This document shows positions 7,369 through 16,553 of a DNA stretch of 64,000 nucleotides, piece by piece. A program made the position numbers and the translations under genes. How positions within the stretch are numbered: the first letter of the stretch is position 1; every line of letters begins with the position of its first letter. This DNA is from Geodermatophilus africanus (GTDB lineage: Bacteria; Actinomycetota; Actinomycetes; Mycobacteriales; Geodermatophilaceae). The notes beneath the pieces are model-generated. The model was given only the letters and a program-made list of their open reading frames with translations, did not search any database and had not been told where the DNA came from. The stretch lies in assembly GCF_900107105.1 (NCBI RefSeq), contig NZ_FNOT01000012.1:1-64000 (forward strand). Reading direction: 5' to 3'.

Positions 7369-7629
7369 GTGACCAACGCGTCATCGGCCTGGAGAAGCCT
7401 CTCAGCCGTGAGATACCGAGCGGCAGCGGCGCTGCCGTACTCCGACACGGCGCGAGCGACGGCCGGGCTCCGCGGGCGGCTGCGCATCATGGCCCGAGCC
7501 GACGGTGCCGCCCCTGACTGGTCCACCCTCATGGTGAAGGGCCCCGTGGAGGTCCCCGACCTCCGCGGCCGGGCCTGGTTCGAGTGGACGGCCACCGTGG
7601 AGGCGGACGCGTCTCACGGGTCGCCGTGA
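7369..7629 (+). CDS. Small uncharacterised protein
   Basis: I do not recognise this 86-residue product. Its second half (STLMVKGPVEVPDLRGRAWF and EWTATVEAD) looks like a real beta-rich domain, whereas the first 40 residues are less convincing; an ATG at 7489 would give only the convincing half. Its TGA overlaps the GTG of the next small gene, which supports it being translated. No membrane segment or cofactor motif is visible. Confidence 0.45.
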   Translation: MTNASSAWRSLSAVRYRAAAALPYSDTARATAGLRGRLRIMARADGAAPDWSTLMVKGPVEVPDLRGRAWFEWTATVEADASHGSP

Positions 7630-7835
7630 GCGCCGACCGATGTCCCGCGCATGTCACCGTGGCTCCCGGCCGGCGGGTGCGCTGCACCGGGCCCGTGGGG
7701 CACGGGCCGGCCGAGGACATGCACCAGGGGCTGCTGCGGGTGACGCTGCCCGACGGTCGCGAGCACGCCGCGTCGCTGGTCTGGAGCACGTCGCCGAGCC
7801 CCTGGGATGACGAGATCCTCGAGCGGGCGACGTAG
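7626..7835 (+). CDS. Small uncharacterised protein, coupled to the gene before it
   Basis: The 69-residue product starts with the GTG of a GTGA overlap. It contains CPAHVTVAPGRRVRCTGPVG, with two cysteines in a possible metal or disulphide pair, and a beta-rich end (QGLLRVTLPDGREHAASLVW). No family is recognised. The pair 7369/7626 probably forms a two-gene unit. About 230 bases without a gene follow, in which I see nothing. Confidence 0.5.
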   Translation: MSADRCPAHVTVAPGRRVRCTGPVGHGPAEDMHQGLLRVTLPDGREHAASLVWSTSPSPWDDEILERAT

Positions 7836-8066
7836 CCGCCACCCGCGATGCCACGCTGCTCGGGGCCGCATCCTCGAGTGGGTGACTGTCGGGCTGCCCC
7901 CCGCAGTCGTCGACAGTCGTGCTTCAGGTGTTCATGCGCTCCAGGCAGGGGCAACCCCGGCTCGCCAGCCCGGGGGTGACGCTGGCTGGCAGGGGCCTCG
8001 GCTCGAGAAGTGGGCTGGGGCCCTCCCCACTGCCGGCGACCGTTGGTCGTGGTGGTGGGGGAACCG

Positions 8067-8345
8067 ATGAGTGATTGGGTGACCTGGGAGGTCTGCCCGG
8101 GCTGCGGACGGACCGATGCCGTGGGATGGATCGACGACCGACTCGTCGAGTTCGAAGGCACCGCGGGGTGCCGATTGACCGCCGCACAACTGTCCAGCCT
8201 CGCTCAGCGGCGAGTCCCAGGCCCCCGGCATCCTGATGCGGGCGGGGAGCGGCAGAGGGTGGCCACGGTCACAGCTCCCGAAGCGGTTGCAGGAGCGCTG
8301 GTCCTCACAGGTTGCGCGTCCGAGGGTCTCGGGGTGCGCCGCTGA
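8067..8345 (+). CDS. Small protein with a CPGCG zinc-ribbon half
   Basis: The 92-residue product starts MSDWVTWEVCPGCGRTDAVG and continues with a conserved-looking helix (CRLTAAQLSSLAQRRV). The single C-x2-C pair and a third cysteine near residue 35 could bind a metal. The last 35 residues are of low quality and may not be conserved. GGGGGAACCG precedes the ATG at 8067. Function unknown. Confidence 0.45.
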   Translation: MSDWVTWEVCPGCGRTDAVGWIDDRLVEFEGTAGCRLTAAQLSSLAQRRVPGPRHPDAGGERQRVATVTAPEAVAGALVLTGCASEGLGVRR

Positions 8346-8457
8346 GGAGGCAGAGTTCTCCATGGGTTTTCCATGGCCTGGCGCGACGGTCGTAGCCAGT
8401 CGGCATGCCCAGGAAGCCTGTAATCGCAGGTCAAACGGTGGGTACGTGGGGAGTGGG

Positions 8458-8530
<73 letters not shown>

Positions 8531-8707
8531 GTGTCTTCCGGTTGCGCCGGGCGACAGCCGAGAACGATACCAGCGCCCTCCGGTCGGCCGGCGAGGTGGT
8601 CCCGCAGCTGCACGGCCGCTCCTGTCGCGACAGCGACGTGGACACTGGTGGGTCGTGCAACCGGTCGTCGCGGGATGACGGCTGCCTAGGACGCGGAGGA
8701 CATTGCG

Positions 8708-9883
8708 ATGCGGAGGACGTCTGCGCTAGTCACGGCGACGGCGCTGGTCCTGCTGGCCGGCTGCCAGGGTGGCGGTGACGACGCGGTCGCGGCGGCGCCG
8801 ACCACCGCCGAGGCGCGCCTTGTCGCGGTGCAGGTCTCACCGGCCGACGGCGCGGTCGATGTCTCACCGCGGATCCCACTGGAGATCTCCGTCACGGACG
8901 GCGGGCTGACCGACGTGAGCGTCGTCGACGGCGCCGGGGCCGAGGTGCCGGGCTCGGTGGCCGACTCGGCCGAGGACCCCGCCGTCGACGTCTGGACGCC
9001 GGAGACCCCGCTCGACTACGGCGCCCGCTACACGCTGACCGCCACCGCCGCGGGGGAGGGCGCGGAGACCGCCGAGGCCGCGACCACCTTCACCACGGTC
9101 ACCCCGCGGGCGCAGTTGACGCCGGCCATCGGCCCGCTCGACGGCCAGACGGTCGGCGTCGGCATGCCGATCCGCGTCTACTTCGACGAGCCGGTCGTCG
9201 ACAGGGCCGCCGTCGAGCGCAGCCTCCGGGTGACCAGCTCGACCCCGACCGACGGCGTCTGGAACTGGTTCAGCGACACCGAGGTGCACTTCCGGCCATC
9301 GGAGTACTGGCCGGCCGACACCGACGTCACCCTCGACGCCGAGCTCTACGGCGTCGACCTCGGCAACGGCGTGTGGGGCGAGACCGACCGCACGATCTTC
9401 TTCTCCATCGGGGCGCGGCACGTGTCGATCGCCGACGCGGACACCCACCAGATGGAGGTCTACGACGGCGACCAGCTGGTGCAGACCTTCCCGATCAGCG
9501 CCGGCAGCCCGGACACCCCGAGCTACAACGGCGCGCACGTGGTCACCGAGCTGAACCGTCACCGGGTCATGGACTCCAGCACCTACGGCGTCCCGGTCGA
9601 CAGCCCCGACGGCTACCGCACGCCGGTCGAGTACGCCGTGCGCATCTCCGACAGCGGCGAGTTCGTGCACGCGGCGCCGTGGTCGGTGCCGCAGCAGGGA
9701 CGGGAGAACGTCTCGCACGGCTGCATCAACCTCTCCACCGAGAACGCCCGCTGGTTCTTCGACTTCTCGCAGCCCGGCGACGTCGTGGAGATCCGCGGTT
9801 CCGATGCCGGCACGCTGCGCTCGCCCGTCGACGACTGGACCCTCCCGTGGGAGGAGTGGCGGGCCGGCAGCGCGCTGACCTGA
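8708..9883 (+). CDS. L,D-transpeptidase lipoprotein
   Basis: The 391-residue protein starts with a lipoprotein signal (VLLAGCQGGG, lipobox Cys about 19). Residues about 35-135 and 136-235 resemble the two immunoglobulin-like domains of mycobacterial Ldt enzymes. The YkuD catalytic domain occupies about 240-375 and ends with VSHGCINLS, where Cys339 is the nucleophile that takes the acyl group of a peptidoglycan tetrapeptide to make 3-3 cross-links. GGAGGACATTGCG precedes the ATG. The gene is complete and acts outside the membrane. Confidence 0.93.
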   Translation: MRRTSALVTATALVLLAGCQGGGDDAVAAAPTTAEARLVAVQVSPADGAVDVSPRIPLEISVTDGGLTDVSVVDGAGAEVPGSVADSAEDPAVDVWTPETPLDYGARYTLTATAAGEGAETAEAATTFTTVTPRAQLTPAIGPLDGQTVGVGMPIRVYFDEPVVDRAAVERSLRVTSSTPTDGVWNWFSDTEVHFRPSEYWPADTDVTLDAELYGVDLGNGVWGETDRTIFFSIGARHVSIADADTHQMEVYDGDQLVQTFPISAGSPDTPSYNGAHVVTELNRHRVMDSSTYGVPVDSPDGYRTPVEYAVRISDSGEFVHAAPWSVPQQGRENVSHGCINLSTENARWFFDFSQPGDVVEIRGSDAGTLRSPVDDWTLPWEEWRAGSALT

Positions 9884-9946
9884 GCCGTTTCCCTGCGCCA
9901 GCCCTGGGGAATGATCACCTCGTCCCCCGAGCGCGAGGAGAGTGCC

Positions 9947-10387
9947 GTGGACACCTGGGTGATCGTGCTGATCGTCGTCGTCGTGGTGGCGCTGCTGGCC
10001 GCGCTGGCCCTGGCCATGGCCAAGCGCAACCGCATCAACGGCGCCCGCAAGCGGGAGCAGGCCCGCGACCACCTGCGCGAGGCAGAGCTGCGCAGGGCGC
10101 AGGCCGAGAAGGAGCAGGCAGCCGCCGAGGAGCAGGCGGCCCGCGCCCGGCGCGAGCGGGCCGAGGTCGAGGAGCGGACCCGGCTGGCCGAGCAGGAGGC
10201 GCAGGAGCGTGCGGCCCGGGCGGGCGAGCACGCCTCGGCAGCCGAGCAGCTGCGCGCCAAGGCCGAGAAGCTCGCGCCCGGTCTCGCCGACGGCCACCGC
10301 GACCGCTCCGCCGGCCCGGCCGGTCCCGACCAGCCCGCGGGGCCGGCCGGTCCCGACCGGCCCGCGGGCGGCGCCACCCGCCGGTGA
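9947..10387 (+). CDS. Membrane-anchored coiled-coil protein
   Basis: The protein has one N-terminal membrane helix (WVIVLIVVVVVALLAALALA), then about 90 residues of charged heptad-like helix rich in Glu, Ala, Arg and Gln, and a Pro/Gly/Ala tail with the repeat PAGPAGPD. The GTG at 9947 is preferred over the ATG at 9911 because GCGAGGAGAGTGCC precedes it. No function is known. It could be a scaffold at the membrane near the L,D-transpeptidase, but nothing except proximity says so. Confidence 0.7.
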   Translation: MDTWVIVLIVVVVVALLAALALAMAKRNRINGARKREQARDHLREAELRRAQAEKEQAAAEEQAARARRERAEVEERTRLAEQEAQERAARAGEHASAAEQLRAKAEKLAPGLADGHRDRSAGPAGPDQPAGPAGPDRPAGGATRR

Positions 10388-10455
10388 GTTCCGGCTCCTC
10401 GGACGGTCTGACGTCCGAGGGGCCGACCGACGCCCCGCCGACCCGGAGGGGCGCC

Positions 10456-11532
10456 ATGACCGACCTGCTCGCCATCGGCACGCGGAAGGGCCTGTGGCTG
10501 GCCCGCAGTGACGACGACCGCCGCACCTGGACGCTCGGCGAGCCGCACCTGCTCGCCCAGGAGGTCGCGGCCGTCTCGATCGACACCCGCGACCCGGTGC
10601 CGCGTGTGCTCGCCGGCATCCAGTACGGCCACTGGGGCCCGACCGTGATGCGGTCGGACGACCTCGGCGCCAGCTGGCAGGAGACCGAGACCGGCGCCAT
10701 CCGCTTTCCGGAGGACACCGGCGCGGCGCTCGCCCGGGTCTGGCAGCTGCGCCCGGACGCCGCCGACCGGCCCGGCGTCGTCTGGGCCGGCTGCGAGCCG
10801 CACTCGCTGTGGCGCAGCACCGACGGCGGCTGCAGCTTCGATCTCGTCCGCGGGCTGTGGGACCACCCGCACCGGCCGACCTGGGAGCCCGGTGCCGGGG
10901 GAGGGGCGGTGCACACCGTGCTGCCCGACCCCGCCTCGGACCGGGTCACCGTGGCGATGAGCACCGGCGGCGTCTACGTCAGCGGAGACGGCCGGACCGG
11001 CTGGGCACCCCGCAACTCCGGCATCAGCGCCGTCTTCCTGCCCGAGCCGCCCGAGTACGGCCAGTGCGTGCACAAGGTCGCCGTCGACGCGGCCGGGCCG
11101 GACCGGATGTACGCGCAGAACCACTTCGGCGTCTTCCGCACCGACGACGCCGGCGGCACCTGGACGTCGATCGCCGAGGGGCTGCCCGCCGACTTCGGCT
11201 TCCCGGTCGTCGCCTCGCCGTCCACCCCGGGCACCGCCTGGGTGGTGCCGCTGGTCGCGGACGTGCAGCGGGTGCCGCCGGCGGGCCGGCTGCGCGTGCA
11301 CCGCACCCGGGACGCCGGGGGAACCTGGACCGAGCTCGGGGCGGGACTGCCCGACGGTTGCTGGGCGGCCGTGGTGCGCGACGCCCTCTGCGCCGACGCG
11401 GGCGACCCGACCGGGCTCTACGTCGGCACCCGCGACGGCTGCGTCTACGCCAGCGCCGACGAGGGCGACACGTTCACCCAGGTCGCCGACCACCTGCCCG
11501 ACGTGCTCGTCGTCCGCGCCGCGCGGATCTGA
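10456..11532 (+). CDS. BNR/sialidase-like beta-propeller protein
   Basis: The 358-residue protein contains several Asp-box (BNR) motifs S-x-D-x-G-x-T/S-W: MRSDDLGASWQ, WRSTDGGCSF, FRTDDAGGTWT, HRTRDAGGTWTELG and YASADEGDTF. It begins LLAIGTRKGLWLA, has no signal peptide and is therefore cytoplasmic. Sialidase catalytic residues are not evident, so I do not call it a sialidase. The MoaD-like gene starts two bases after its stop; I recall this pairing from other actinobacteria, but its purpose is not established. Confidence 0.82.
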   Translation: MTDLLAIGTRKGLWLARSDDDRRTWTLGEPHLLAQEVAAVSIDTRDPVPRVLAGIQYGHWGPTVMRSDDLGASWQETETGAIRFPEDTGAALARVWQLRPDAADRPGVVWAGCEPHSLWRSTDGGCSFDLVRGLWDHPHRPTWEPGAGGGAVHTVLPDPASDRVTVAMSTGGVYVSGDGRTGWAPRNSGISAVFLPEPPEYGQCVHKVAVDAAGPDRMYAQNHFGVFRTDDAGGTWTSIAEGLPADFGFPVVASPSTPGTAWVVPLVADVQRVPPAGRLRVHRTRDAGGTWTELGAGLPDGCWAAVVRDALCADAGDPTGLYVGTRDGCVYASADEGDTFTQVADHLPDVLVVRAARI

Positions 11533-11534
11533 CG

Positions 11535-11816
11535 GTGAGCGTCGAGGTGGTGCTGCCCGGCGTGCTGGCCGACCTCGCCGGCGGCACGCGGCACCTGCAG
11601 GTCGACCCCGGCGGCGGCACGCTGGCCGAGCTGCTGGACTCGCTGGCCGCCGTCCACCCGTTGCTGGAGCGGCGGATCCGGGACGAGGCCGGCGCGCTGC
11701 GGCGCTTCGTGAACGTCTACGTGGACGGCGACGACGTCCGGTACACCGGCGGGCTGGGGGCGCCGGTGGCCGACGGAGCCGTGGTCCAGGTGCTGCCGTC
11801 GGTGGCCGGCGGGTGA
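11535..11816 (+). CDS. MoaD/ThiS-family ubiquitin-like protein
   Basis: The 93-residue protein has the beta-grasp pattern (VEVVLPGVLADLAGGTRHLQ, GTLAELLDSLAAVHPLLERR, FVNVYVDGDD) and ends in GG, the C-terminus that is adenylated and thiocarboxylated in MoaD, ThiS and related sulphur carriers. No molybdopterin or thiamine gene is nearby; instead it is coupled to the propeller gene. It may serve as a sulphur carrier or protein modifier for an unknown purpose. Confidence 0.8.
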   Translation: MSVEVVLPGVLADLAGGTRHLQVDPGGGTLAELLDSLAAVHPLLERRIRDEAGALRRFVNVYVDGDDVRYTGGLGAPVADGAVVQVLPSVAGG

Positions 11817-11897
11817 GCGGACAGGGGCGGGAGCCCGTCAGCGAGCGCCGGCGAGCGAGGAGCGGAGCCCCCCGCGGGGGCGAACGGGGTCGCTGGG

Positions 11898-12143
11898 TCA
11901 GAGGACGGCGAGCGCTGCGCACTCCGCGCACAGCTGCGAGTCGTCGTGCTCCGCCGGCGGCCACACGGTCTGCTCGTCCACCGCGACGTAGGCGCCGCAC
12001 AGCGCCTTGCGGCTGCGGCCGTTGACCTTGCCGATGGTCGCGTGCGCCGGCCCGATCTGCCGCGGGACGAGGCCCTCCGCGCTGCCCACCGAGCCGACCA
12101 TCACGACGGCGTGAGCGGTCCCGTAGGAGTAGGCGAGAGTCAT
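11898..12143 (-). CDS. Small protein with paired cysteines
   Basis: The 81-residue product has [13 protein letters not shown] in the middle and [12 protein letters not shown] at the end, giving three cysteines with one C-x2-C pair that could hold zinc. The first 30 residues are beta-rich. I do not recognise the family. It faces the MoaD gene tail to tail and diverges from the chemotaxis receptor. Confidence 0.55.
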   Translation of the reverse strand: MTLAYSYGTAHAVVMVGSVGSAEGLVPRQIGPAHATIGKVNGRSRKALCGAYVAVDEQTVWPPAEHDDSQLCAECAALAVL

Positions 12144-12266
12144 GGCCCCAGCGTCGCCAGCGGGGGCCGGGTCGGGCCAGCACCCGGGGACCGCGTGTCC
12201 GGTGCACCCGTCCCACGGGTCGCTGCCGTCACACGGGTACGGCTCCCGGATCCGGGACCGGTTCGA

Positions 12267-12295
12267 CTCAAGACCACCCGGTCAGGGACCGAAGA
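12267..12295 (+). promoter_or_regulatory. Candidate flagellar-type sigma promoter
   Basis: CTCAAG at 12267-12272 and CCGAAG at 12289-12294 are separated by 16 bases. This resembles the TCAAG / CCGAT pattern that I associate with FliA/SigD-like promoters of actinobacterial motility genes. It ends a few bases before the GTG of the chemotaxis receptor, so the transcript would be nearly leaderless. Tentative. Confidence 0.3.
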
Positions 12296-12301
12296 GGCGT
12301 C

Positions 12302-13639
12302 GTGACCACCACGGAGCCGCCCACGACGCACCTCGACGACGACGTCCGCAGCGGGGTCTGGGCGGCCGTCCCCCGCGGTGCCCAGCTCGACGCCCGCAGC
12401 TTCGCCGCCCGCCACCGCGTGACCACCGGGGTGCTCGCCGCCCACGTGCCCGCGCTGGTGCTCATCGGCCTGGCCCGCGGCGTGGGCGGGTGGCTGCTGT
12501 GGGGCCAGCTCGCCGTGATCGTCGTCCTGACGGTGCTCGGCCTGGTGCTGCGCGGCCAGGGCGCCCGGGCCGCTGCCGTGAGCCTGGGGCTGATGATCGG
12601 CGCCGACGTGCTGCTGCACGTCGGCGGCGGCCTCACCGACCTGCACATCTGGTTCTACGTGCTGCTGGCGCTGGTCGCGCTGTACCAGCTGTGGACGCCG
12701 TTCCTGCTGGCCGTCGCCTTCGTCGCCGTGCACCACACCGTCACCGGCATCTGGCTGCCGACCTCGGTGTCCACCACCCACCAGGCGCACGAGCACCCGC
12801 TGCTCTTCGCCGCCCTGCACGCGGCGTTCCTCCTGGTCGAGGCGACCTTCCTGACCTACGGGTGGCGGTTCGCCGAGCAGGCCGAGGCCGGGCGGCGGGC
12901 GCAGCAGCGGCGGGCGGAGGAGCAGCAGGTCGCCCAGGCCCGCGCGGAGGTCGAGCTGGCCGAGGAGCGGGCGCGCGCCGCCGACGAGGCCGCCCGGCAG
13001 GCGCAGGTGGCCGAGGAGCGCGCGCTGCGGCTCGGAGAGCGGATCTCCGGGCTCGTGGACGCCGGGCGCCGTCTGGACGGCAACGTCGCCACCGCCACCG
13101 AGGTGATGGAGGGGCTGCGCTCGGCGATCGCCGAGATCGCCGCCGCGGCCAGCGGGGCGAGCACCACCGCCCGAGAGGCGAGCGCGCGGTCGCGCACCGG
13201 CGCGGCGACCGTCGACCGGCTGGCCGGGACGATGGCCGAGATCGACCAGATCGCCGGCAGCATCTCCGCGATCGCCGACCAGACCAACCTGCTCGCGCTC
13301 AACGCCACCATCGAGTCGGCCCGCGCCGGCGAGGCGGGCAAGGGCTTCGCCGTCGTCGCGGGGGAGGTCAAGGACCTCGCGCTGGAGACCGCCCGGGCGA
13401 CGGAGCGGATCCGCACCGTCGTCGACGCCGTCCGGCACGAGGTCGACACGGCCGGGACCGCGCTGGGCAGCGTCGAGGACGTCATCCGCGGCGTCGTCGA
13501 CGCGCAGAGCACCATCGCCGCCGCCGTCGTGGAGCAGAGCGCGGCCACCGCCCAGGCGCAGGAGGCCATCGCCGGCGCCTCGCTCGAGGCCGCGCGCATG
13601 GCCGCCGACCTGCACCGGATCGTCGCCGACGAGCACTGA
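12302..13639 (+). CDS. Methyl-accepting chemotaxis protein with a membrane-embedded sensor
   Basis: Of the 445 residues, about 40-190 form five or six membrane helices with short loops, including [20 protein letters not shown] and [16 protein letters not shown] charged coiled coil (about 195-245) follows, then the MCP signalling domain with its hairpin tip around [20 protein letters not shown] and the [16 protein letters not shown] region that binds CheA and CheW. There is no large extracytoplasmic domain and no obvious HAMP. It implies that the organism is motile or uses a chemosensory pathway; no che or flagellar genes are in the window. Confidence 0.9.
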   Translation: MTTTEPPTTHLDDDVRSGVWAAVPRGAQLDARSFAARHRVTTGVLAAHVPALVLIGLARGVGGWLLWGQLAVIVVLTVLGLVLRGQGARAAAVSLGLMIGADVLLHVGGGLTDLHIWFYVLLALVALYQLWTPFLLAVAFVAVHHTVTGIWLPTSVSTTHQAHEHPLLFAALHAAFLLVEATFLTYGWRFAEQAEAGRRAQQRRAEEQQVAQARAEVELAEERARAADEAARQAQVAEERALRLGERISGLVDAGRRLDGNVATATEVMEGLRSAIAEIAAAASGASTTAREASARSRTGAATVDRLAGTMAEIDQIAGSISAIADQTNLLALNATIESARAGEAGKGFAVVAGEVKDLALETARATERIRTVVDAVRHEVDTAGTALGSVEDVIRGVVDAQSTIAAAVVEQSAATAQAQEAIAGASLEAARMAADLHRIVADEH

Positions 13640-13755
13640 GCTGCCGGACCCCGCGCCGGGACGGACCCCGGCGGGCGCGGCTGTCCGGGCGGGCGCGGGA
13701 TGGGCGGCGGGCGGCCGAGCAATGCAAGGGCCGTTGCGGGTGCGACACCAGGGGA

Positions 13756-13998
13756 GTGCTTCGTGTTGTCCGATCGAGCCCGGCGCTGCCGGTCGACGGC
13801 GTGCACGCCCGGACGATGGACGTCGGCGCGATCGACCTGCCCGGCGGGGCGGCCTACCACCTGTGCGGTCCGCTGCCCTTCATGCAGGCGGTGCGCAGCG
13901 CCCTGATCGACCGTGGGGTCGCGCCGAGGGACATCCAGTACGAGGTGTTAGGGCCCGACCCTGCCGTGCCGGTGAGGCCTGACCTGCGGAGCGGCTGA
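13756..13998 (+). pseudogene. C-terminal fragment of flavohaemoglobin (Hmp-like)
   Basis: The frame ending at 13998 encodes AYHLCGPLPFMQAVRSALID, RGVAPRDIQYEVLGPD and a short tail. The CGP-PFM sequence is the NAD-binding end of flavohaemoglobin and related ferredoxin reductases, which carry nitric oxide dioxygenase activity with a globin and FAD domain. Those domains (about 300 residues) are missing, and a GTG at 13756 gives only 80 residues. I see it as a decayed gene. Confidence 0.6.
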
Positions 13999-14234
13999 TG
14001 CACCTCACTGGCTGCCAGCGGACGGTACGTGGCATCCCTGTGATCGGCTGTGATCGGGGCTGCGGGTGACACGTTCATGGCGCCGGCCGTCGAAAGGCGC
14101 GTACGGTCCACTCAGGCGCCGGGGGATGACCGCGCGTCGATTGTGCGTCAGACAGCGGCGTGCCCAACGCGGACCGATGAGGGGCCGCTACCGAGGTCAC
14201 CAACCCCCGGTGTGATGAGACCGGAGGGCCCGCC

Positions 14235-14987
14235 GTGGCCGACAGCGACAACCCGCGACCCGCAGACCCCGTCGAGGCACTCGAGCGCCTGGGGCGGATG
14301 TCGCTGCGCGAGCTGTCGATGGAGAGCCTGCTGCAGACCGTGGCCGACCTGACCAAGGCGGTGATGCCCGGCCAGCCCGAGGCGTCGGTCCTGCTGCTGG
14401 TCGAGGACGAGCCCACCACGGTCGTCTCCACCGGCCAGCTCGCCACCGACCTGGACGAGAGGCAGTACGACCGGGGGGACGGTCCCTGCCTGCACGCCGC
14501 CCGCACCGGCGAGCTGACGGAGATCGCCGACACCCGCACCGACGACCGGTGGACCGACTACCTGGCGCGCGCCGTCGAGCGCGGCAACCTCAGCTCCCTG
14601 TCGATCCCCCTGTCCATCGACTCCGACGAGCAGGTCAGCGGCGCGCTGAACATCTACGCCCGCCGTCCGGACGCCTTCGACGCCGACAGCAGGTCGGTGG
14701 CCACCCGGTTCGGCCCGTACGCCGCGGTCGCCACCGGCAACCTGTACGCCTACCGGAGCGCCCGGGACACGGCAGACAACCTGCAGAAGGCGCTGGAGTC
14801 CCGAGCGGTCATCGACCAGGCGAAGGGCATCCTCATGGAGCGGTACAAGCTGACCGCTGACCGGGCGTTCCAGCTGCTGGCCCGAACCTCGATGAACAGC
14901 AACCGGAAGGTGCGCGCCGTCGCCGAGGACCTGGTGCACACCGGCCAGTACCCCAGCGTCGGCCTCCCGCCCAGCAGCAGCGCATAG
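14235..14987 (+). CDS. GAF and ANTAR domain protein (antitermination regulator)
   Basis: The 250-residue protein has a GAF domain at about 25-175 (GDGPCLHAARTGELTEIADT, SIPLSIDSDEQVSGALNIYA) and an ANTAR RNA-binding domain at about 185-240 (RAVIDQAKGILMERY, then AFQLLARTSMNSNRKVRAVA). ANTAR domains bind paired hairpins in nascent RNA and prevent termination; the GAF part would sense a ligand or redox state. It leads a cluster of four signalling genes. The GTG start follows CGGAGGG. Confidence 0.88.
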   Translation: MADSDNPRPADPVEALERLGRMSLRELSMESLLQTVADLTKAVMPGQPEASVLLLVEDEPTTVVSTGQLATDLDERQYDRGDGPCLHAARTGELTEIADTRTDDRWTDYLARAVERGNLSSLSIPLSIDSDEQVSGALNIYARRPDAFDADSRSVATRFGPYAAVATGNLYAYRSARDTADNLQKALESRAVIDQAKGILMERYKLTADRAFQLLARTSMNSNRKVRAVAEDLVHTGQYPSVGLPPSSSA

Positions 14988-15461
14988 CCGCCTCACCGGC
15001 TCCGAGCTGCGGGGCCCGTCAGCAGCCGCCAGGACCTCCCGGGGGGTCGTGGCGGTCAGGCCCCGCCGCTCCAGACCAGGGGCGGCGGGGCCGCCTCGTG
15101 AGGACCGGTCCGGTCGTCCGTCCCCAGTCGTCCGGTCCGTACCCACCGTGATGACCGCTGTCGGGAGGGGCCCCGAGCGCGTAGTGTCGGACGCTGGGAG
15201 CGGCGCAGCCGCTCGCGGGTGGCCCCGGACCCGGCGACCTCACCGGTTTCCTGGGGAGAACTCCGTGCGCGCCTCCGTCGACCTCGCCCCTGCTCGCGGC
15301 GAGGCGGGTCCACCGGTCCTCCGACACCGGGGTCGCTCGTCGCCGCCACGGGATGGTGGCAGCCCGTGGCGGCCCCCGCGCCGGCATCCGGACGCATTGC
15401 GGCTGCTCGACACCCACCGCGCCGACCGTCGCAGCGGAGCAGCGTCCGGCGTGAGGACGGC
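14988..15461 (+). other. 474-base stretch without a recognised gene
   Basis: No reading frame here has protein-like composition on either strand, and I see no RNA gene. It precedes the PRC-barrel/ATPase gene and may hold its promoter. Confidence 0.4.
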
Positions 15462-16445
15462 GTGATCACTCGGCAGCAGATCCGTGCCGTCCTGCACCAC
15501 GGAGGACAGGTCATCGACCCCGCAGGCCACCCGGTGGGCCGCATCGTGGACGTGGTCCTGGGTGCGCAGACGAGCCAGCCGACGTGGGCGATCGTCGACT
15601 GCCATCTGTGCGGCGGGATCGAGGTCGCCGTCCCGCTCGCCCGGGCGCAACTCCTGGGCGGGTGCGTTCAGGTGCCCTACACGGCGGCTGACGTCTGCGG
15701 CGCTCCCCGCGCCAACGGGCCAGCCGGCCACCTCCACCTGCAGCCGGGGGAGGAGCTCGACCGGTACTACGCCGACCTGGACGACGGCGCCCCGGTGATG
15801 CCGCACCACCATGCCGACCGAGGCACGGCCGCGGCTCCCGTGCACACCACGGCCGGTCCTGGCGCGCCGGTGGTGGCCACCGACGGCCATCGGCGTGCGG
15901 ACGGCGCGTCACCCGGATCCCTCCTCGTGGACTCCGGGGCCGACGCTCTCCCCGTCCTCCCCGGGCTCGACGTCCGCACCGGGAACGACGGACCCGCCGC
16001 CTACCCGGCGACCTCCTCCGGGCCCTGGCCGCCGGTATGGATCTCCTCGCCCGGACCACCGTGGTGGCACCGCCGGCACTGGCGCTGGCTGGCGGTCCCC
16101 GCGTCGATCCGGGCGATGCGCCTGGAGCTGCACCCCTTCCTCGACATGACCGGTCTCCCCGAGACCGAGCTCGACGACCTCGTCCTGGCCGCATCAGAGG
16201 CCGCCGCCAACGCCGTCGAGCACGCCCAGTTCTCCACCCTGCCCTTCTTCGACGTCCTCACGGAGGTCGGTGAGAACTCGGTCCGCATCGTCATCCAGGA
16301 CCACGGTCGCTGGCGCACACCCACAGCCGCGGGCCACCGCGGCCGTGGTCTGCAGATGATGGGCGCTCTGGCCGACGCCACGCTCACCGTCGGGTCACGG
16401 GGCACGACGGCAGTCCTCCGCAACCGAACGAGGTCCCCCGGCTGA
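15462..16445 (+). CDS. PRC-barrel domain fused to an RsbW-like kinase domain
   Basis: Residues about 1-90 are a PRC-barrel (QVIDPAGHPVGRIVDVVLGA, EVAVPLARAQLLGGCVQVPY). A 120-residue disordered linker follows. Residues about 205-325 are a HATPase_c domain of the RsbW/SpoIIAB type: PETELDDLVLAASEAAANAV (N box), VRIVIQDHGRWR (G1-like) and HRGRGLQMMGALAD (G2). Single-domain RsbW proteins bind and inhibit sigma factors or phosphorylate anti-sigma antagonists. Fusion to a PRC-barrel is unusual and could tie the switch to RNA processing or a ligand. The GTG at 15462 is the first start after non-coding sequence. Confidence 0.8.
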   Translation: MITRQQIRAVLHHGGQVIDPAGHPVGRIVDVVLGAQTSQPTWAIVDCHLCGGIEVAVPLARAQLLGGCVQVPYTAADVCGAPRANGPAGHLHLQPGEELDRYYADLDDGAPVMPHHHADRGTAAAPVHTTAGPGAPVVATDGHRRADGASPGSLLVDSGADALPVLPGLDVRTGNDGPAAYPATSSGPWPPVWISSPGPPWWHRRHWRWLAVPASIRAMRLELHPFLDMTGLPETELDDLVLAASEAAANAVEHAQFSTLPFFDVLTEVGENSVRIVIQDHGRWRTPTAAGHRGRGLQMMGALADATLTVGSRGTTAVLRNRTRSPG

Positions 16446-16553
16446 CCCGCTGCCAGCGGTCGGCCGGGGCGAGGCGGCCGGGCCGCACCGGCCCTCTCGC
16501 GGACGGGCATGCTGATCGCCAAGCTGGCCTGGCACCGCGGGCAAGGAGGGGAC

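Noticed and set aside
9613..12216. Very long open frame (867 codons) on the minus strand
   Set aside because: It runs antisense to the L,D-transpeptidase, propeller and MoaD genes, has Arg/Pro/Gly-rich composition without any domain, and reflects high GC content.
12142..13998. 618-codon plus-strand frame overlapping the chemotaxis receptor
   Set aside because: Only its last 81 codons resemble a protein (flavohaemoglobin tail). The rest is an Arg-rich shadow of the receptor gene.
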